From a virus: a stretch of DNA of 22,546 nucleotides. The notes beneath the pieces are model-generated. The model did no database searches. It was not told where the DNA came from and saw only the letters and a list, made by a program, of their open reading frames with translations. The translations under genes and the position numbers were made by a program. Positions 1 through 8,622 of this stretch are shown here, in pieces. The stretch lies in the IMG/VR virus record IMGVR_UViG_3300021354_000036, positions 1-22,546 of that record; one strand, 5' to 3'. Each line of letters starts with the position of its first letter. The first letter of the stretch is position 1.

Positions 1-1077
1 GGCTGTACTGACTTAGGCTCAAGTCTCTCAACTGAGGGGCTTTACGGGGTCAAAGATGCGTATCCAGACAACCTTGTAACATTAATTGTTGACCGCAGAC
101 AGGTTTACCTTTTGGGTGAAACCACTACTGAGGTTTGGACGGATGTGGGTAACGTAATTACGGGAATCTTAACATTCCCATTTCAGCGTGTCCCAGGCAC
201 TTCGGTGCAATGCGGTATTGCGGCTCCGGCTTCAGTTGCTCGCCTTGCTGATTCATTTGCTTTTGTTGCCCAAGATACTCGCGGTACTGCAACTATTCGG
301 GCAATGTCGGGGTATCAAGTAAAGCGGATTTCAACCCATGCTGTTGAGCAATCTTTGCTTGGTGAAACGGTTAGTAATGCGGTGGCGTATACCTATCAAT
401 TAGAAGGCCACGAGATGTATGTGGTCACGTTTCCCTCAATTGGAAACGGATTGACATGGGTTTACGATGCCTCTACTCAGGTATGGCACAAATGGCTTTC
501 TTGGTCAAACGGTCAATATTATCGCCATCGATCTAACTGTGGTGCGTTTTTCAACGGTAAGTATTTGGTCGGCGATTATGCTAACGGCAAAATTTACAGC
601 ATTGAAAACGCTGTGTATACGGAGGATGGAAGTACAATCCGCAGACTTCGCAGGGCGGTTCATTTAGTAAATGACTTTCAAAGAACATACTTTGACGAAA
701 TGCAAGTTCAGTTCCAGCCTGGCGTTGGAGTTTATACTGCTTTATATGATAATTATCTTAGCGTTAATGATCCTTTTATAATTACAGCAGCGCAAATTTA
801 CACAATTGCCGCAAATAACATTGTTTACATTGGCACAGCGCCTACTATTCCAAGAACGGTTGATCCACAAGCAATGCTTCGGTGGTCAAATGACGGTGGT
901 TCTACTTGGTCAAGCGAACATTGGGTTAGCGTTGGTCAGCAAGGTAAATATAAAAATCGTGCTATCTGGCGCAGATTAGGCATGGCAAGGGATCGCATCT
1001 TTGAGGTAGCGGTATCGGATGCGGTTAAGTTTGTTGTTGTCTCTGCTAATTTGAAAGCCTCTGTTGGGGAAAATTGA
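1..1077 (+). CDS. P22 gp10-like tail accessory / packaged-DNA stabilization protein (5' partial)
   Basis: The frame is open from the first base, so the N-terminus lies outside the window; about 358 residues are visible before TGA at 1075-1077. The protein resembles the P22 gp10 (packaged DNA stabilization) family, whose members form the tail tube that plugs the portal after packaging. Supporting features are a beta-propeller-like run of short strands, with GETTTEVW, a TYQLEGHEMYVV-type strand, WVYDASTQVWHKW and a late RWSNDGGSTWS segment. Its place just before a fibre gene and three ejection-type genes matches the P22 gene order. The TTG at 112 sits inside the domain (upstream codons encode VDRRQVYLLGET) and is not the real start. 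An AT-rich patch near 730-800 suggests local mosaicism. The family assignment is by pattern and context; no search was run. Confidence 0.82.
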   Translation, partial: GCTDLGSSLSTEGLYGVKDAYPDNLVTLIVDRRQVYLLGETTTEVWTDVGNVITGILTFPFQRVPGTSVQCGIAAPASVARLADSFAFVAQDTRGTATIRAMSGYQVKRISTHAVEQSLLGETVSNAVAYTYQLEGHEMYVVTFPSIGNGLTWVYDASTQVWHKWLSWSNGQYYRHRSNCGAFFNGKYLVGDYANGKIYSIENAVYTEDGSTIRRLRRAVHLVNDFQRTYFDEMQVQFQPGVGVYTALYDNYLSVNDPFIITAAQIYTIAANNIVYIGTAPTIPRTVDPQAMLRWSNDGGSTWSSEHWVSVGQQGKYKNRAIWRRLGMARDRIFEVAVSDAVKFVVVSANLKASVGEN

Positions 1078-1994
1078 TGGCAAACAACAACATCAATATC
1101 CCGCAGAATGAGTTTCTAAACCCTGAGACGGGTAGACCGTCACAGCCGTGGATGATGTGGTTGATGAACCCCAGTGTGCTTAATATCACATTAGGAACGG
1201 CTTTGGGCATCATATCGGGCGGCACAGGCGTGATAACAGCCCCTACGAATGGTCAGTTGTTAATTGGGAATAACGGGGCGTATAACCTTAATACGTTAAC
1301 CCAAGGTACGGGGATTTTAATTGGCAACGGGGCCGGAAGCATCTCAATTGCTAACGATGGGGTGACAAGCCTATCGGCTGGCTCTGGAATAAGCGTATCA
1401 GCCAACAAAGGCGATATAACCGTTACCAATACGGGCGTAAAATCATTTTCCGCTGGCACGACCGGATTGCGTCCTGACACAATCTCAACCGGAGACATTT
1501 TGCTTACGGGTGTGCTAAACGTTAATCACGGCGGAACGGGGTTAAATAATTTACCTGCAAAACTAATTCCTTACGGGAACGGCGCATCTGCTTTTTTGTA
1601 CAACTCAGAGTTTTACTTTGACAACATCAGTTCCAGCGAAAAAATCTTATTGATTAACTCTGCATTGTCTAATGTAAAACGGTCAATGCAGGTCGCCTCT
1701 ACTACAGCATTGATGGCAATGGGAATTGACTCTACAAACGTCAGTTATTTATATTCTGATAAAGCTCTGTTGTTTTTCACAGCAACTAATGAGCAATTAC
1801 GCATCCTGACCACTGGCGCTATCTCTTTCGGTAGTACCGGAACAAATTACGGCTCTAGCGGCAACATTTTGACCTCTGGCGGGTCTGGTGGCGCTCCCAT
1901 TTGGGTAGCTGGCGCTTCGGGGACTTTTCTTTCTGCAAACGTTCCGCCTAAAACAATTACGGTCACCAACGGAATAATTACATCAATTGTATGA
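1077..1994 (+). CDS. Glycine-rich fibre-like virion protein
   Basis: The protein has 305 residues. ATG at 1077 overlaps the preceding stop as TGATG; a TTG one codon earlier is less likely. After an N-terminal segment (NIPQNEFLNPETGRPSQPWMMWL) comes a Gly/Thr/Ser/Asn-rich stretch of short beta repeats (GGTG, GNNGAYN, GTGILIGNGAG, GSGISVSANKGDITVTNTG, NHGGTGLNN, IPYGNGAS). This composition is typical of trimeric phage tail fibres. It ends in a KTITVTNGIITSIV strand of the kind that closes many phage virion proteins. Its slot directly after gp10 is where P22 has the gp26 tail needle, but I see no long needle-like coiled coil, so a fibre or needle replacement is an inference. The receptor, if any, cannot be read. 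Confidence 0.7.
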   Translation: MANNNINIPQNEFLNPETGRPSQPWMMWLMNPSVLNITLGTALGIISGGTGVITAPTNGQLLIGNNGAYNLNTLTQGTGILIGNGAGSISIANDGVTSLSAGSGISVSANKGDITVTNTGVKSFSAGTTGLRPDTISTGDILLTGVLNVNHGGTGLNNLPAKLIPYGNGASAFLYNSEFYFDNISSSEKILLINSALSNVKRSMQVASTTALMAMGIDSTNVSYLYSDKALLFFTATNEQLRILTTGAISFGSTGTNYGSSGNILTSGGSGGAPIWVAGASGTFLSANVPPKTITVTNGIITSIV

Positions 1995-2443
1995 ACGAAT
2001 TAGACCTTCCTACCCATGTAAGCCGAGAGCAAATTGAGCATCTTCAAGCTGAAATGGTGGCTATGCCCCAAGCGGAACTGACCACGGAGCATCACTTTAG
2101 CCCTGGGATGTACATGAGAAAAGTATTTCGGCCTGCTGGCACATTGATTGTGGGAAAAGTTCATAAGGAACCCCACTTCTTTTTATGTGCAAAAGGAGAG
2201 ATAATTGCGTGGACGGAAAACGGAATGAAAAAGCTCCAGGCGGGGGATGTTGTTGAATCTAAGCCTGGCACAAAGCGGGTCACTTTGGCTGTAACTGACG
2301 CAATTGGCGTTACGATTCACAGAACTGAGAAGACCGACCTTGATGAGATTGAGGCGGAATTGATTGAACCTGATCTAACGGCTTTATTTGACTCAACAAA
2401 TAAATTAAAAGTATCGTTAGATTTACAGAAACTGGAGAATTAA
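1991..2443 (+). CDS. Cupin-fold protein in the tail operon
   Basis: The protein has 150 residues. ATG 1991 overlaps the fibre stop (ATGA) with no clear Shine-Dalgarno, so translation is probably coupled. Residues 30-110 look like a single cupin barrel: GTLIVGKVHKEPHFFLCAKGE carries candidate metal ligands H58, H62 and E70, and LQAGDVVESKPGTKR (about 82-96) matches the second cupin motif with its G-D and P-G turn. The C-terminus (LDEIEAELIEPDLTAL) is acidic and helical. Cupins are beta-barrels used as sugar isomerases, dioxygenases or structural and sensor domains, and no substrate can be deduced here. It occupies the position of P22 gp14, so it could be an assembly factor or minor virion protein as readily as an enzyme. 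Confidence 0.72.
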   Translation: MNELDLPTHVSREQIEHLQAEMVAMPQAELTTEHHFSPGMYMRKVFRPAGTLIVGKVHKEPHFFLCAKGEIIAWTENGMKKLQAGDVVESKPGTKRVTLAVTDAIGVTIHRTEKTDLDEIEAELIEPDLTALFDSTNKLKVSLDLQKLEN

Positions 2444-2444
2444 T

Positions 2445-3233
2445 ATGACATGGGTAGCAACAGCAATTGCGGTATCGGCTGGCGCAAATCTTCTTGGCGC
2501 AAGTATGCAATCCAAAGCTGCCTCAAGCGCGGCAAATAAACAGTCTGAAGCTGCTCGATATGCGGCTGATCTTCAGCAAAGACAGTGGGAACTGATTAAT
2601 CAGCAAAATGCCCCGTATCGGCAGATGGGATATGGCGCATTAGACCAAATCAGTGGAATGATGCCATCACTGACGCAACAAGCGCCAGCATACAAACCAT
2701 TTACGGCTGAAGACCTAAAAGGCAACCTTGCGCCTAACTACCAGTTTATGCTTCAGCAAGGTCTTGGGGCTAATAAACAATCAGCAAACGTAGGCGGTGG
2801 CGGCACTAACATGAGCCGTGGAGCGACAAAGTTTGCAGAGGACTATGCTTCAAACGCATACCAAAATGCTTTGAACAACTACATGACTCAGCAACAGCAG
2901 GGTTTTAATCAGCAACAAACTTCTACCGGAAACATTTTTAACCGTCTTGCGGCTATTGCTGGTATCGGTCAGGCGGCTCAAGGCCAAGTCAACACTGCTG
3001 GACAAAACATAGCTTCCAACATTGGTAGCGCAGGCATGGCTGGTGCGGGTTATCAAGCTGCGGGACAAGTGGCTGGCGCTAACGCTTATGGTGGTGCTTT
3101 GAGCAACCTTGGCAATGCGGGGATGATGTATGGCTTGATGCGTAATCCTGGAGCCGGATCAAATCCTTATGCTACCAATCCTTATGTTAACAACCCTACG
3201 GCAATGGGCATTGACCAATCCGGTATGTATTAA
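2445..3233 (+). CDS. DNA-ejection (internal virion) protein, P22 gp7 position
   Basis: The protein has 262 residues. ATG 2445 follows GGAG at about 7 nt spacing. It opens with a hydrophobic/alanine-rich segment (WVATAIAVSAGANLLGASMQSKAASSAANKQSEAA), followed by a helical Gln/Asn-rich part (AADLQQRQWELINQQNAPYRQMGYGAL). The C-terminal half is Gly/Ala/Asn-rich with NPYATNPYVNNP-type repeats. This composition is typical of podoviral internal proteins that leave the capsid with the DNA and insert in the host envelope. It is the first of three consecutive large genes that correspond by order to P22 genes 7, 20 and 16. The assignment rests on position and composition, not on a catalytic motif. Confidence 0.65.
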   Translation: MTWVATAIAVSAGANLLGASMQSKAASSAANKQSEAARYAADLQQRQWELINQQNAPYRQMGYGALDQISGMMPSLTQQAPAYKPFTAEDLKGNLAPNYQFMLQQGLGANKQSANVGGGGTNMSRGATKFAEDYASNAYQNALNNYMTQQQQGFNQQQTSTGNIFNRLAAIAGIGQAAQGQVNTAGQNIASNIGSAGMAGAGYQAAGQVAGANAYGGALSNLGNAGMMYGLMRNPGAGSNPYATNPYVNNPTAMGIDQSGMY

Positions 3234-3241
3234 GGACAAAC

Positions 3242-4678
3242 ATGGCTGACTTAACATTTGCCCCTGCTGCTTCCTCTGGGATTAAACCTGCGCCTCAAAT
3301 GTCGCTTATGGATATGCTGAATTTGGCGCGAGGCACTCAAGCCTATCAGCAAAGCCAACAGATGAATCCAATTGAGTTGCAAAAAGCTCAAGCGGAACTG
3401 AGTAAATATCAGGCGATGTCGCCTTTGGATATTAGAAAAGCTGCTGCTGAAACTGATGTTTCAGAAAAAACAGCGCCAACACGCATTGAAGCGCAACGGT
3501 TTGCCACTGAAACCGCTGGTGTCGGAACCGAATCGGCAAAGATGAAATTTGCCAACGAACAAAGTACGGCAATTGCTAACCGTTTAACCGGATTGATTAA
3601 CAATCCTTTAGTAATTGCTTCACAGGAAAACCCTCAAGCAGTCAATAAAGATCAATTATCTAACACTCTTAAAAAATATGCTGAAGAACAAGCCAAGGCT
3701 TTAGGCATTCCTAAAGAAAAAGCCGACCAGTTAATTGAGCCTTACCTTGAACAAGCAATTACAAACACCGCTGGTTTGCGTAATTTCTTAAAAGAAAAAC
3801 TGTTAACTACTATAGATCAAGGTGCACGCCTTGGTGCAATGGAGCCTAAAGGTCTTGGCATTAACACTGGCGTAGGTGGTTTTACTGTACAGACGGGGCA
3901 ATTTGGCGCTCAACAACCTGGGCAAATTTTGCCTGGTACTGCCTTTGAATCTCAAATTCCCACTGGAACGCCTATTACTTTGGGTGAGGGCAATCCTTAC
4001 GGTCTGCCTGTTGGAACTCAAATTCTTAAACCACCAGTTTCGCAAACCCCACAAAATGCTGGCCCTGCAATGGGCGCTTTAGCCCCGCAAGTTGCAAGCA
4101 CAATAGCGGCTAACACTGCTGTTGCAAATGAAGATTGGAAGCAAACAACTGCGGCGGCTCAAACAGCACCGCAACGTATTGCTACATTTCAAAACATCAA
4201 GAAACTGGCTCCAGAAAGTTTTACCGCTGTGGGCGGAGAAAAGAAAGCATTGGCATCAGGTATTGCTAACGCGCTTGGCATCTCTGCTTATGAGGCTGAA
4301 AACACAGCTACTCAGGAATTGATTAAGAACACCAAGTTGCTTGCCATTGCTGGCGGCAATACGGATGCGGCTCGTCAATTGGCTGAAGCGGCTAACCCCA
4401 ACAACAAGATGAATGTCCCCGCAATTAAGAACATTGCAGACATGATGATTGGCGTTGAAAAGATGAACCTTGCAAGGCAAAAGTATTTAGCTTCTGCTCG
4501 CGACAATCCAACAACGTATCAGCAAAAGATGCAAGAGTTTCTTCCGTTTATGGATTCGCGTTTGTATCAGGAAATGACATCAGAAGATGTAAAGAAGTTA
4601 AAATCTTCTATGTCTGCTGAACAACAAGCGGAAATTAGTGCAAAGATTAAAAAAGCGCGGCAATTGGGGATTCTCTAA
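3242..4678 (+). CDS. DNA-ejection / internal virion protein, P22 gp20 position
   Basis: The protein has 478 residues. ATG 3242 follows AAGGA at good spacing, 8 nt after the previous stop. It is mostly helical and rich in Ala, Gln and Lys. A long amphipathic N-terminal region (about 20-110: LDMLNLARGTQAYQQSQQMNPIELQKAQAELSKYQ) is followed by a less ordered Gly/Pro/Gln-rich middle (about 195-275) and a helical C-terminus. There is no signal peptide and no obvious catalytic motif. Between a gp7-like and a gp16-like gene, it fits the second of the three ejected proteins that build the trans-envelope channel in P22-like phages. The function is inferred from gene order and composition only. Confidence 0.6.
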   Translation: MADLTFAPAASSGIKPAPQMSLMDMLNLARGTQAYQQSQQMNPIELQKAQAELSKYQAMSPLDIRKAAAETDVSEKTAPTRIEAQRFATETAGVGTESAKMKFANEQSTAIANRLTGLINNPLVIASQENPQAVNKDQLSNTLKKYAEEQAKALGIPKEKADQLIEPYLEQAITNTAGLRNFLKEKLLTTIDQGARLGAMEPKGLGINTGVGGFTVQTGQFGAQQPGQILPGTAFESQIPTGTPITLGEGNPYGLPVGTQILKPPVSQTPQNAGPAMGALAPQVASTIAANTAVANEDWKQTTAAAQTAPQRIATFQNIKKLAPESFTAVGGEKKALASGIANALGISAYEAENTATQELIKNTKLLAIAGGNTDAARQLAEAANPNNKMNVPAIKNIADMMIGVEKMNLARQKYLASARDNPTTYQQKMQEFLPFMDSRLYQEMTSEDVKKLKSSMSAEQQAEISAKIKKARQLGIL

Positions 4679-7044
4679 TGGCAACACTAGCTGAACTTTG
4701 GGACACTGAAACCCCTGCTAAGGGTGGCTTAAACGCTAATCTATCTACAAAATTGGAAGAAGCAAAAGCTGCTTACAAAAAAGAGTTTGGCAAAGAATTG
4801 CCGATCACTAGCGGGTTTCGCACAATGGCTGAACAGCAACGGCTGTTTGATGCTCGCAAGTCAAATCCTAATCCGGTGGCGGCTCCAGGCACTAGCCTGC
4901 ATGAAACTGGTGATGCTGTTGATATTTCATCAAAAGTGCCTAATGATTTTTTAGCGCGATTTGGTTTGCATCGTCCATTGGGGGCGAAAGACCCTGTTCA
5001 CGTTACTTTGATGCCTCAAAAAGCTGAAGGCAACACATTGGCTGATTTGTGGGACAAAACCCCGACAAAAGTAATTGAAGCCGTTGAACCTGCTGCTTCT
5101 TTGGTGATTAAAAAATCATCACCATTTGCCGGATCAAGAGGCGACATGGGCATTATGGGCGAATCCAAAAATGGCACTGTGTTTGGTGGCACTCCAGTTG
5201 AAAGCATAGCTGGAGCTTTAGAAACTGGTGCAAGCGGTCTTTACAACATGGGTGTTGGCCTTGTCGGTAAAGGCAAAGGTATTGTGGAAAGCCTAACCAC
5301 ATCCCCAGAAGGCACATACACATCTGGCAAGGCTGTGGAGTATGCGTCCAAGGTTGCCAAAGAGTTTGAAGACAAATATGGTTGGTCGCCTAAGTTGGCA
5401 AAGACTGCGGAATATCAACAGGCACTAGGGCAGTTCATGCAGAACGCCAAAATACCTGAGATTATTCCTGAAGCAATGGCTTTGTCGGCAACGGCTGGCC
5501 CTGCTTCTCAGCAATTAAAACAAGCTTTTAAAGCCCGTAAAGCTGCGGACGTTGCAGTGCCTACCGCTACTATTGTGGCGGCTCCTGAGGGCGTTCCTGT
5601 GCCTGCTGTGGTGCGTAAGGCTCAACAAGAAGCTAAGACAGTCAAAACGCCTCAAGGCATGACTCCCGAACAAGTGGCCCAAATGCAAGCCACGTTTGAA
5701 GCCAAAAAAGGTGGATTGCCTAAAGCGCCTACACCTGCTGCTGAACCTACTTTTGTCCCGCCTCCGGTTGCACCAGTTGCGCCAACTCAGCCTGATTTAA
5801 AAGGCGTGGGCGCTGCGGCTGTGCCTGATGCAAACTTACGAATTCAACGGGCAAAAGAATTGCCAATACCAATTGAGTTATCTAGGGATCAAGTAACCCG
5901 TAATCCAGCAGATGTACGTTTTGCTAGAGAAACAGCCAAAGACCCTGTGCTTGGTCAAGAACTTCAAGTGCATTATGCTCGCCAAAACGATCTTATTCAA
6001 AAAAACTTAGATCACATGGTTGAAACAACTGGTGCTGAATTTAGTGGGTTAAACCCTGTTGAACTTGGAAAAAAATTGTTTGATGTTGTTGAGCCTAATC
6101 GTTTTACCCGTAAGCGTGAAATTGAGCAAACATATACCAAAGCTCGTTTGGCGGGTGAAATGGCTGAACCCGTTAACATTTCCCCATTGCAAAATTTTGT
6201 AAAGACGCATGAAGCGGAAGCTATCAATGCACCAGTAATTAAAAGCCTTGAAGTAAAAATAAATTCATTGGCAAAAAATGGTCAAGTATCTTTAAATGAT
6301 TTGGAAGAAGTCAGAAAGATGGTTGGTCGTTTGTCTCAAGACACTAAGACAAATGCCAATTACGGTCGTCAAATCAATAAAATGATTGACAAAATGACCG
6401 AAAACAAAGGTGGCGAATCTTACAAAGAGGCAAGAAAACTTCACGCAAATTTTATGACTGAGTTTGAAGATACTCCGGTTATGAAAAACATCACTGCTTT
6501 AAAAAGAGGCAATAGCACTCAACGTGCAGTAGCAATGGAAGATTTGATCCAGAAATCTGTAATTGGGTCAACCCGTGATGACACTATGCGTTTGTTTGAT
6601 TCGCTGTCCCGCATGGGGCCGGAAGGCGAGCAAATGGTAAATGAATTAAAGGGCGCTGTTGCCCAACGAATTAAAGATCAAGCCACTAAAAACGTGCAGT
6701 TGGACATTAACGGAAAACCTTATGTTTCTACTGCTGCTTTAAACAACATCATTACCGACTTGGACAAAAGCGGAAAACTTGATTTGTTTTTTGGCAAAAA
6801 GGGCGCTGAACATTATCGCACTTTAAACCAAGTTACAAAAGAAATTCAAACTGTTCCTGTGGGTACAACTAACCCCTCTGGCACTGCATCTACTTTGTTA
6901 GCGACAATGGCTGAAATGGGCGCTCAAACAGCAATGACGGGTGTTCCAGTGCCTGCTGTAATGATTGCCAAACATCTTTATGGTAAACGTCAAACTGCAA
7001 AAAAACTTCGCAAAGTCAGCGAATTTGTGAATTACAAGGATTAA
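4678..7044 (+). CDS. Ejection protein with N-terminal M15-type peptidase domain (virion lysin), P22 gp16 position
   Basis: The protein has 788 residues; ATG 4678 overlaps the previous TAA by one base. Residues 23-112 form a peptidase M15-like (D-Ala-D-Ala carboxypeptidase/VanY-type) domain: SGFRT at 45-49, Q53, then SLHETGDAVD with zinc-ligand candidates H75 and D82, and HVT at 108-110 supplying the third histidine. Such a domain in an ejected protein would cut peptide bridges in the cell wall during DNA entry. The remaining roughly 650 residues are a long helical structural part with a Pro/Ala-rich linker (about 295-375) and a Gly/Ala C-terminal hydrophobic patch (MAEMGAQTAMTGVPVPAVMIA). A short peptide, TLA(E/D)LWD, flanks the peptidase on both sides (residues 3-9 and 119-125). 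The codon pattern becomes AT-richer from about 5870 to 6900. Confidence 0.75.
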   Translation: MATLAELWDTETPAKGGLNANLSTKLEEAKAAYKKEFGKELPITSGFRTMAEQQRLFDARKSNPNPVAAPGTSLHETGDAVDISSKVPNDFLARFGLHRPLGAKDPVHVTLMPQKAEGNTLADLWDKTPTKVIEAVEPAASLVIKKSSPFAGSRGDMGIMGESKNGTVFGGTPVESIAGALETGASGLYNMGVGLVGKGKGIVESLTTSPEGTYTSGKAVEYASKVAKEFEDKYGWSPKLAKTAEYQQALGQFMQNAKIPEIIPEAMALSATAGPASQQLKQAFKARKAADVAVPTATIVAAPEGVPVPAVVRKAQQEAKTVKTPQGMTPEQVAQMQATFEAKKGGLPKAPTPAAEPTFVPPPVAPVAPTQPDLKGVGAAAVPDANLRIQRAKELPIPIELSRDQVTRNPADVRFARETAKDPVLGQELQVHYARQNDLIQKNLDHMVETTGAEFSGLNPVELGKKLFDVVEPNRFTRKREIEQTYTKARLAGEMAEPVNISPLQNFVKTHEAEAINAPVIKSLEVKINSLAKNGQVSLNDLEEVRKMVGRLSQDTKTNANYGRQINKMIDKMTENKGGESYKEARKLHANFMTEFEDTPVMKNITALKRGNSTQRAVAMEDLIQKSVIGSTRDDTMRLFDSLSRMGPEGEQMVNELKGAVAQRIKDQATKNVQLDINGKPYVSTAALNNIITDLDKSGKLDLFFGKKGAEHYRTLNQVTKEIQTVPVGTTNPSGTASTLLATMAEMGAQTAMTGVPVPAVMIAKHLYGKRQTAKKLRKVSEFVNYKD

Positions 7045-7046
7045 TC

Positions 7047-8411
7047 ATGGCATCCCTAACCCCTAGCCCACTCATGCAGTTTTTTAACAGCCAAGACACG
7101 TTCTTGGTTGGTGGATTGCTGTACACCTATGCCGCAGGGACTAATACCCCTTTGGCGACCTATCAGAACCAAGCGGGGACTATTGCCAACACTAACCCTG
7201 TTGTCTTGAATACTCGCGGTGAGGCGTCTGTGTGGCTGTCTAACGCTCAATACAAGTTTGTATTGCGTGACTCTACCGGAACTTTAATCTGGACAGCAGA
7301 CAACATCAACGGCCCAGACGCTGCTACATTAAGCACATTGGCGGCATCTAACGGGGCTACGCTTGTCGGTTTTACGCCTTCTGGCGGTGCGGCTACTACG
7401 GTGGCGGCTCAACTTCAAACTTTGATTTCATCGGGTGCAAGCGTAATTTCGTATACGCCAACGGACACGGGAATCCCTACTAACATCAATGCTCGCCTTC
7501 AATTGTTGGATGGCGTATCGGTCACTGCTACGAATGCAGACACTTATGCTGGCGCAAGCGTTAACATTTATCGAGATTGCACTTCTGTAACTGGTGGAAC
7601 GGTTGGATTTGTTAATGCTGCAACAGTGGCTAAAACAAGAACTGGCGCTACGGAAACAGCCTTTGAATGGACTAATTTGTCTATTATGGATAATTATTCA
7701 GCAGCGGGTGAAAACGTTGCTGTATATGGTCAAGGTAATAAACGCGCAGTAGGCCCAACTTGGGCGTGTGTGTTTGAGGCTCGTGATTTTACAGAAACTC
7801 CCAACCCTACTGCTGGACTTATTGGTTTGGAAGTTGATGTATTTGCTAACGGAACGGATACTTCAAACAATCGAGTGGGAATTGATGTAGTGGCTGGAAA
7901 AGGTGTTTCTTCTGGAACATTAGCCACAATTGGCATTGGTATGCGGATTGGGCCTGTCAATGCTGATGTGTCTCAAGGTCAATTTTCAAACGGTATTCAA
8001 TTGACCGGAAACATGACTGTGGGTTTGGGTGTAGCAAGTTCTGGCACTTGGGGCGCTTTGTTTACAGGCACAAACGTTATTGGTATTGACTTGTCTACGG
8101 GAACAAATAGCACTTCTGCTATCCGTATTAAGAACGGTGAAAACATTGCGTTTGATGCGTCTTCAACATACAAACTTCAACATAAAAGCACTGGTGTAGC
8201 AGGCTTAGTTTATTCTGTTAGCGGTGCAGACAGAGTTATTTTTAGCGATGCTGGCGGCATTGTTTTAAGTGAAACAATTGCTTGGACAAACGATTACAGG
8301 TCTGCATCGGCAACTGCTGGAGCAAATGGTGCACCTCCGGCAACAGTAGCATGGTACATTATTGTAAACATCCAAGGCACAAACTTTAAAGTCCCTGTCT
8401 ACAATATATGA
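7047..8411 (+). CDS. Tailspike / tail fibre protein with head-binding-like N-terminus
   Basis: The protein has 454 residues; ATG 7047 follows AAGGA and sits 2 nt after the previous stop. The first 95 residues match the widespread phage tailspike anchoring domain: PSPLMQFFNSQDTFLVGGLLYTYAAGTNTPLATYQNQAGT, then NTNPVVLNTRGEASVWLSNAQYKFVLRDSTGTLIWTADNI. That domain attaches spikes to the tail. From about 150 onward the chain is Gly/Thr/Asn-rich with beta repeats (SGTWGALFTGTNVIGIDLSTGTNSTSAIRIKNGENIAFD), a probable trimeric beta-helix or fibre shaft. Its end (NIQGTNFKVPVYNI) resembles C-termini of small fibre proteins. No polysaccharide-lyase motif is recognised, so the receptor and any enzyme activity are unknown. 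It closes the tail module, as gene 9 does in P22. Confidence 0.8.
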   Translation: MASLTPSPLMQFFNSQDTFLVGGLLYTYAAGTNTPLATYQNQAGTIANTNPVVLNTRGEASVWLSNAQYKFVLRDSTGTLIWTADNINGPDAATLSTLAASNGATLVGFTPSGGAATTVAAQLQTLISSGASVISYTPTDTGIPTNINARLQLLDGVSVTATNADTYAGASVNIYRDCTSVTGGTVGFVNAATVAKTRTGATETAFEWTNLSIMDNYSAAGENVAVYGQGNKRAVGPTWACVFEARDFTETPNPTAGLIGLEVDVFANGTDTSNNRVGIDVVAGKGVSSGTLATIGIGMRIGPVNADVSQGQFSNGIQLTGNMTVGLGVASSGTWGALFTGTNVIGIDLSTGTNSTSAIRIKNGENIAFDASSTYKLQHKSTGVAGLVYSVSGADRVIFSDAGGIVLSETIAWTNDYRSASATAGANGAPPATVAWYIIVNIQGTNFKVPVYNI

Positions 8412-8412
8412 T

Positions 8413-8622
8413 ATGGCGACCGAAATTGATCCTGTAAAAATTGGGGTAATGTGGGCAAAGGTTGAGGCGATGGAGGCTGAAGTCTCCGAACTTCGCAAAG
8501 ACGTTAAGACCCTGCTAGAACTCGCCAACAAGTCCAAAGGCGGCTTTTGGATGGGCATGGTCATTGCGTCCAGTATTTCTAGTTTTATTGGTTACTTTAT
8601 TCACAATGCCAGTACAAAATGA
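8413..8622 (+). CDS. Small membrane protein of the lysis cassette (XhlA-like)
   Basis: The protein has 69 residues, starting one base after the tailspike stop with no clear Shine-Dalgarno. Residues 8-40 form an amphipathic heptad helix (VEAMEAEVSELRKDVKTLLELANK), followed by a single membrane segment (FWMGMVIASSISSFIGYFI, about 47-65) and a short polar tail. This coiled-coil plus C-terminal TM layout resembles XhlA-type or other lysis-accessory proteins. The next gene starts within its stop codon (ATGA). Its place just ahead of a holin and endolysin makes a lysis role likely, but this is inference. Confidence 0.65.
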   Translation: MATEIDPVKIGVMWAKVEAMEAEVSELRKDVKTLLELANKSKGGFWMGMVIASSISSFIGYFIHNASTK

